Shown here one piece after another: positions 63,172-64,000 of a stretch of DNA of 64,000 nucleotides. The notes under the pieces were generated by a model, which saw nothing but the letters and a program-made list of their open reading frames with translations, did no database searches and was not told the DNA's origin. The position numbers and the translations under genes were made by a program. Location of the stretch: assembly GCA_965237485.1 (NCBI GenBank), contig CBDEFQ010000007.1:1-64000 (forward strand), read 5' to 3'. Each line of letters starts with the position of its first letter. The first letter of the stretch is position 1. This DNA is from JAAELZ01 sp965237485. GTDB lineage: Bacteria > Pseudomonadota > Gammaproteobacteria > Arenicellales > Poriferihabitantaceae.

Positions 63172-64000
63172 CTATGACCAGCGAGTAGCGGCTCTTTGAT
63201 CGCGCCTTCTGCCAAAATGAACATAACGCGGCACGATATCCTGACGAGAAGTACCGTCTACTAGGGTATATCCCGAGGCAATCCAAGTGTTGTTATCAGG
63301 CGAGTGCGGTTTAGAAGTTAAATAGTCACCCCAAGCATTGCGTGCTGGGCCATTAGTGCCAACCTTGGAATAGACCATGGACCACCCATTATTATTGTAG
63401 TCATCGCTGATGCCGACTAAGTGAGAAGGGTTTCTGGTACCGCCTCCATAAAATATGGAAACACCTAAATGCCCTCGCGCATTGGGGCTAACCGCAGGAT
63501 AGGCATAGGCCGCATTGCGGCTCCAGATATCAGGCTGGCTAATTACCCCCATTGTGCGTCGATTGATTTTCACCACTCGCGCATGGGGAAATGGTCGGTT
63601 GCCGCGGGTATTGGCCGTCCACATAAAGCCAATTTCTTTACAAGTCGACCACCCTCCGGTGATACGCGGGTCGGTTCTGCCTAACCAATCATTACCATCA
63701 GGGCCAGGTGCGGAGTAGTTTCCACCGCTCCAAGCGTTGACGCCGACATTCCATGAGGAAATTGAGTTAGAACTCTCGGGCCATTTGAATACACGTAAAC
63801 TAGATTGCCCTTGGTGAGAGCCGAAATACATGGCGTCATCTGCTCCTTGGGTTAGTCTAAGCGAACCGTGGTTTGTTGTGCTCCAGTAGTGGTAAGTAAA
63901 TCCTTGGCGGTGTGCGATAGGGTCTAATGGCATTTTGAATACAACGGCACGTTGCCAGCGATTACTGCTATTAAAAACGTTAAAAGTAAGCCATAAGTAA
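63172..64000 (-). CDS. large repeat-type (beta-propeller-like) protein, C-terminal part
   Basis: The frame is open to the window edge and ends at TAG 63172-63174, giving at least 275 residues. It is rich in Trp, Gly, Asn and aromatic residues with repeated units such as IGFMWTANTRGNRPFPHARV, HLGVSIFYGGGTRNPSHLVG and DDYNNNGWSMVYSKVG, suggesting a beta-propeller or sialidase-like secreted or surface protein. No catalytic signature is certain and the N-terminus lies outside. It is first in a minus-strand set with TauE and two proteases. Confidence 0.65.
   Translation of the reverse strand, partial: YLWLTFNVFNSSNRWQRAVVFKMPLDPIAHRQGFTYHYWSTTNHGSLRLTQGADDAMYFGSHQGQSSLRVFKWPESSNSISSWNVGVNAWSGGNYSAPGPDGNDWLGRTDPRITGGWSTCKEIGFMWTANTRGNRPFPHARVVKINRRTMGVISQPDIWSRNAAYAYPAVSPNARGHLGVSIFYGGGTRNPSHLVGISDDYNNNGWSMVYSKVGTNGPARNAWGDYLTSKPHSPDNNTWIASGYTLVDGTSRQDIVPRYVHFGRRRDQRAATRWS

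Noticed and set aside
1..64000. CRISPR array or prophage
   Set aside because: No regularly spaced short direct repeats and no phage structural, lysis or packaging genes were seen; all repeats are explained by IS copies and the MITE.

Overview
The window reads as a chromosome segment of a gammaproteobacterium of moderate GC content. The evidence is the aat-bpt-infA block with rpmB/rpmG nearby, the queC-queD-queE block, a truD-pyrF pair with a 4-base overlap, an rnr-rlmB pair next to a tRNA-Leu-like sequence, and the gammaproteobacterial forms of TsaD, PanB and RNase R. No genus can be named safely. About half of the window is transposable element, and close to twenty non-transposon genes are broken by frameshifts, nonsense codons or insertions. 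This is what a genome in recent, IS-driven decay looks like, for example a newly host-restricted symbiont, although some single-base frameshifts could be assembly errors.

Layout. 1-1.2 kb: remnants of an IS21 element and a TOPRIM gene, then an intact parDE toxin-antitoxin pair. 1.3-7.2 kb: nested and truncated IS elements (two IS256-type, one rve-type, one IS3). 7.2-12.6 kb: a truncated LysR regulator, an apparently intact three-gene acid-sugar type catabolic operon (beta-hydroxyacid dehydrogenase, class II aldolase, enolase-superfamily dehydratase) and a glutathione S-transferase split by IS3. 12.6-14.7 kb: an IS66 element carrying a 163-bp MITE. 14.8-20.5 kb: aquaporin, epimerase, PuuD-like membrane protein, and broken rhomboid, LemA and DUF2207 genes. 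20.5-28.9 kb: IS4, an IS1595-family transposon whose passengers form a type II restriction-modification operon, an orphan MazE, and IS3 with IS4 nested in it. 28.9-31.4 kb: IS21 and IS3 fragments and a truncated gene. 31.5-38.6 kb: housekeeping genes (panB, a broken SPFH gene with nfeD, tsaD, a broken Nudix gene, an SDR gene, aat, bpt, infA, rpmG, rpmB). 38.7-44.3 kb: a TauE permease split by IS5 and further IS5/IS3 copies. 44.4-52.9 kb: terC, an AI-2E permease, queC, a three-domain queD, queE, a sulfurtransferase, truD, pyrF and a radical SAM enzyme. 52.9-57.8 kb: rve-type IS, tRNA-Leu-like sequence, rnr, rlmB. 57.8-64 kb: a minus-strand gene set running from a large repeat-type protein (partial at the window edge) through a twice-interrupted TauE permease to a trypsin-like protease and a papain-like protease fused to an alpha/beta-hydrolase-like domain.

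The most notable object is the IS1595-family element at 21801-25996. It has perfect 26-bp terminal repeats. In its reconstructed form, transposase, DNA methyltransferase, PmeII-type endonuclease and a 52-residue protein all overlap by 4 bases or less, so a whole restriction-modification system travels as passenger of one IS. Other points worth attention are the 163-bp MITEs with IS1380-like ends and 5-bp target duplications, the three-domain QueD with complementary loss of active-site residues, and the protease operon with an amber codon exactly in its NSW motif.
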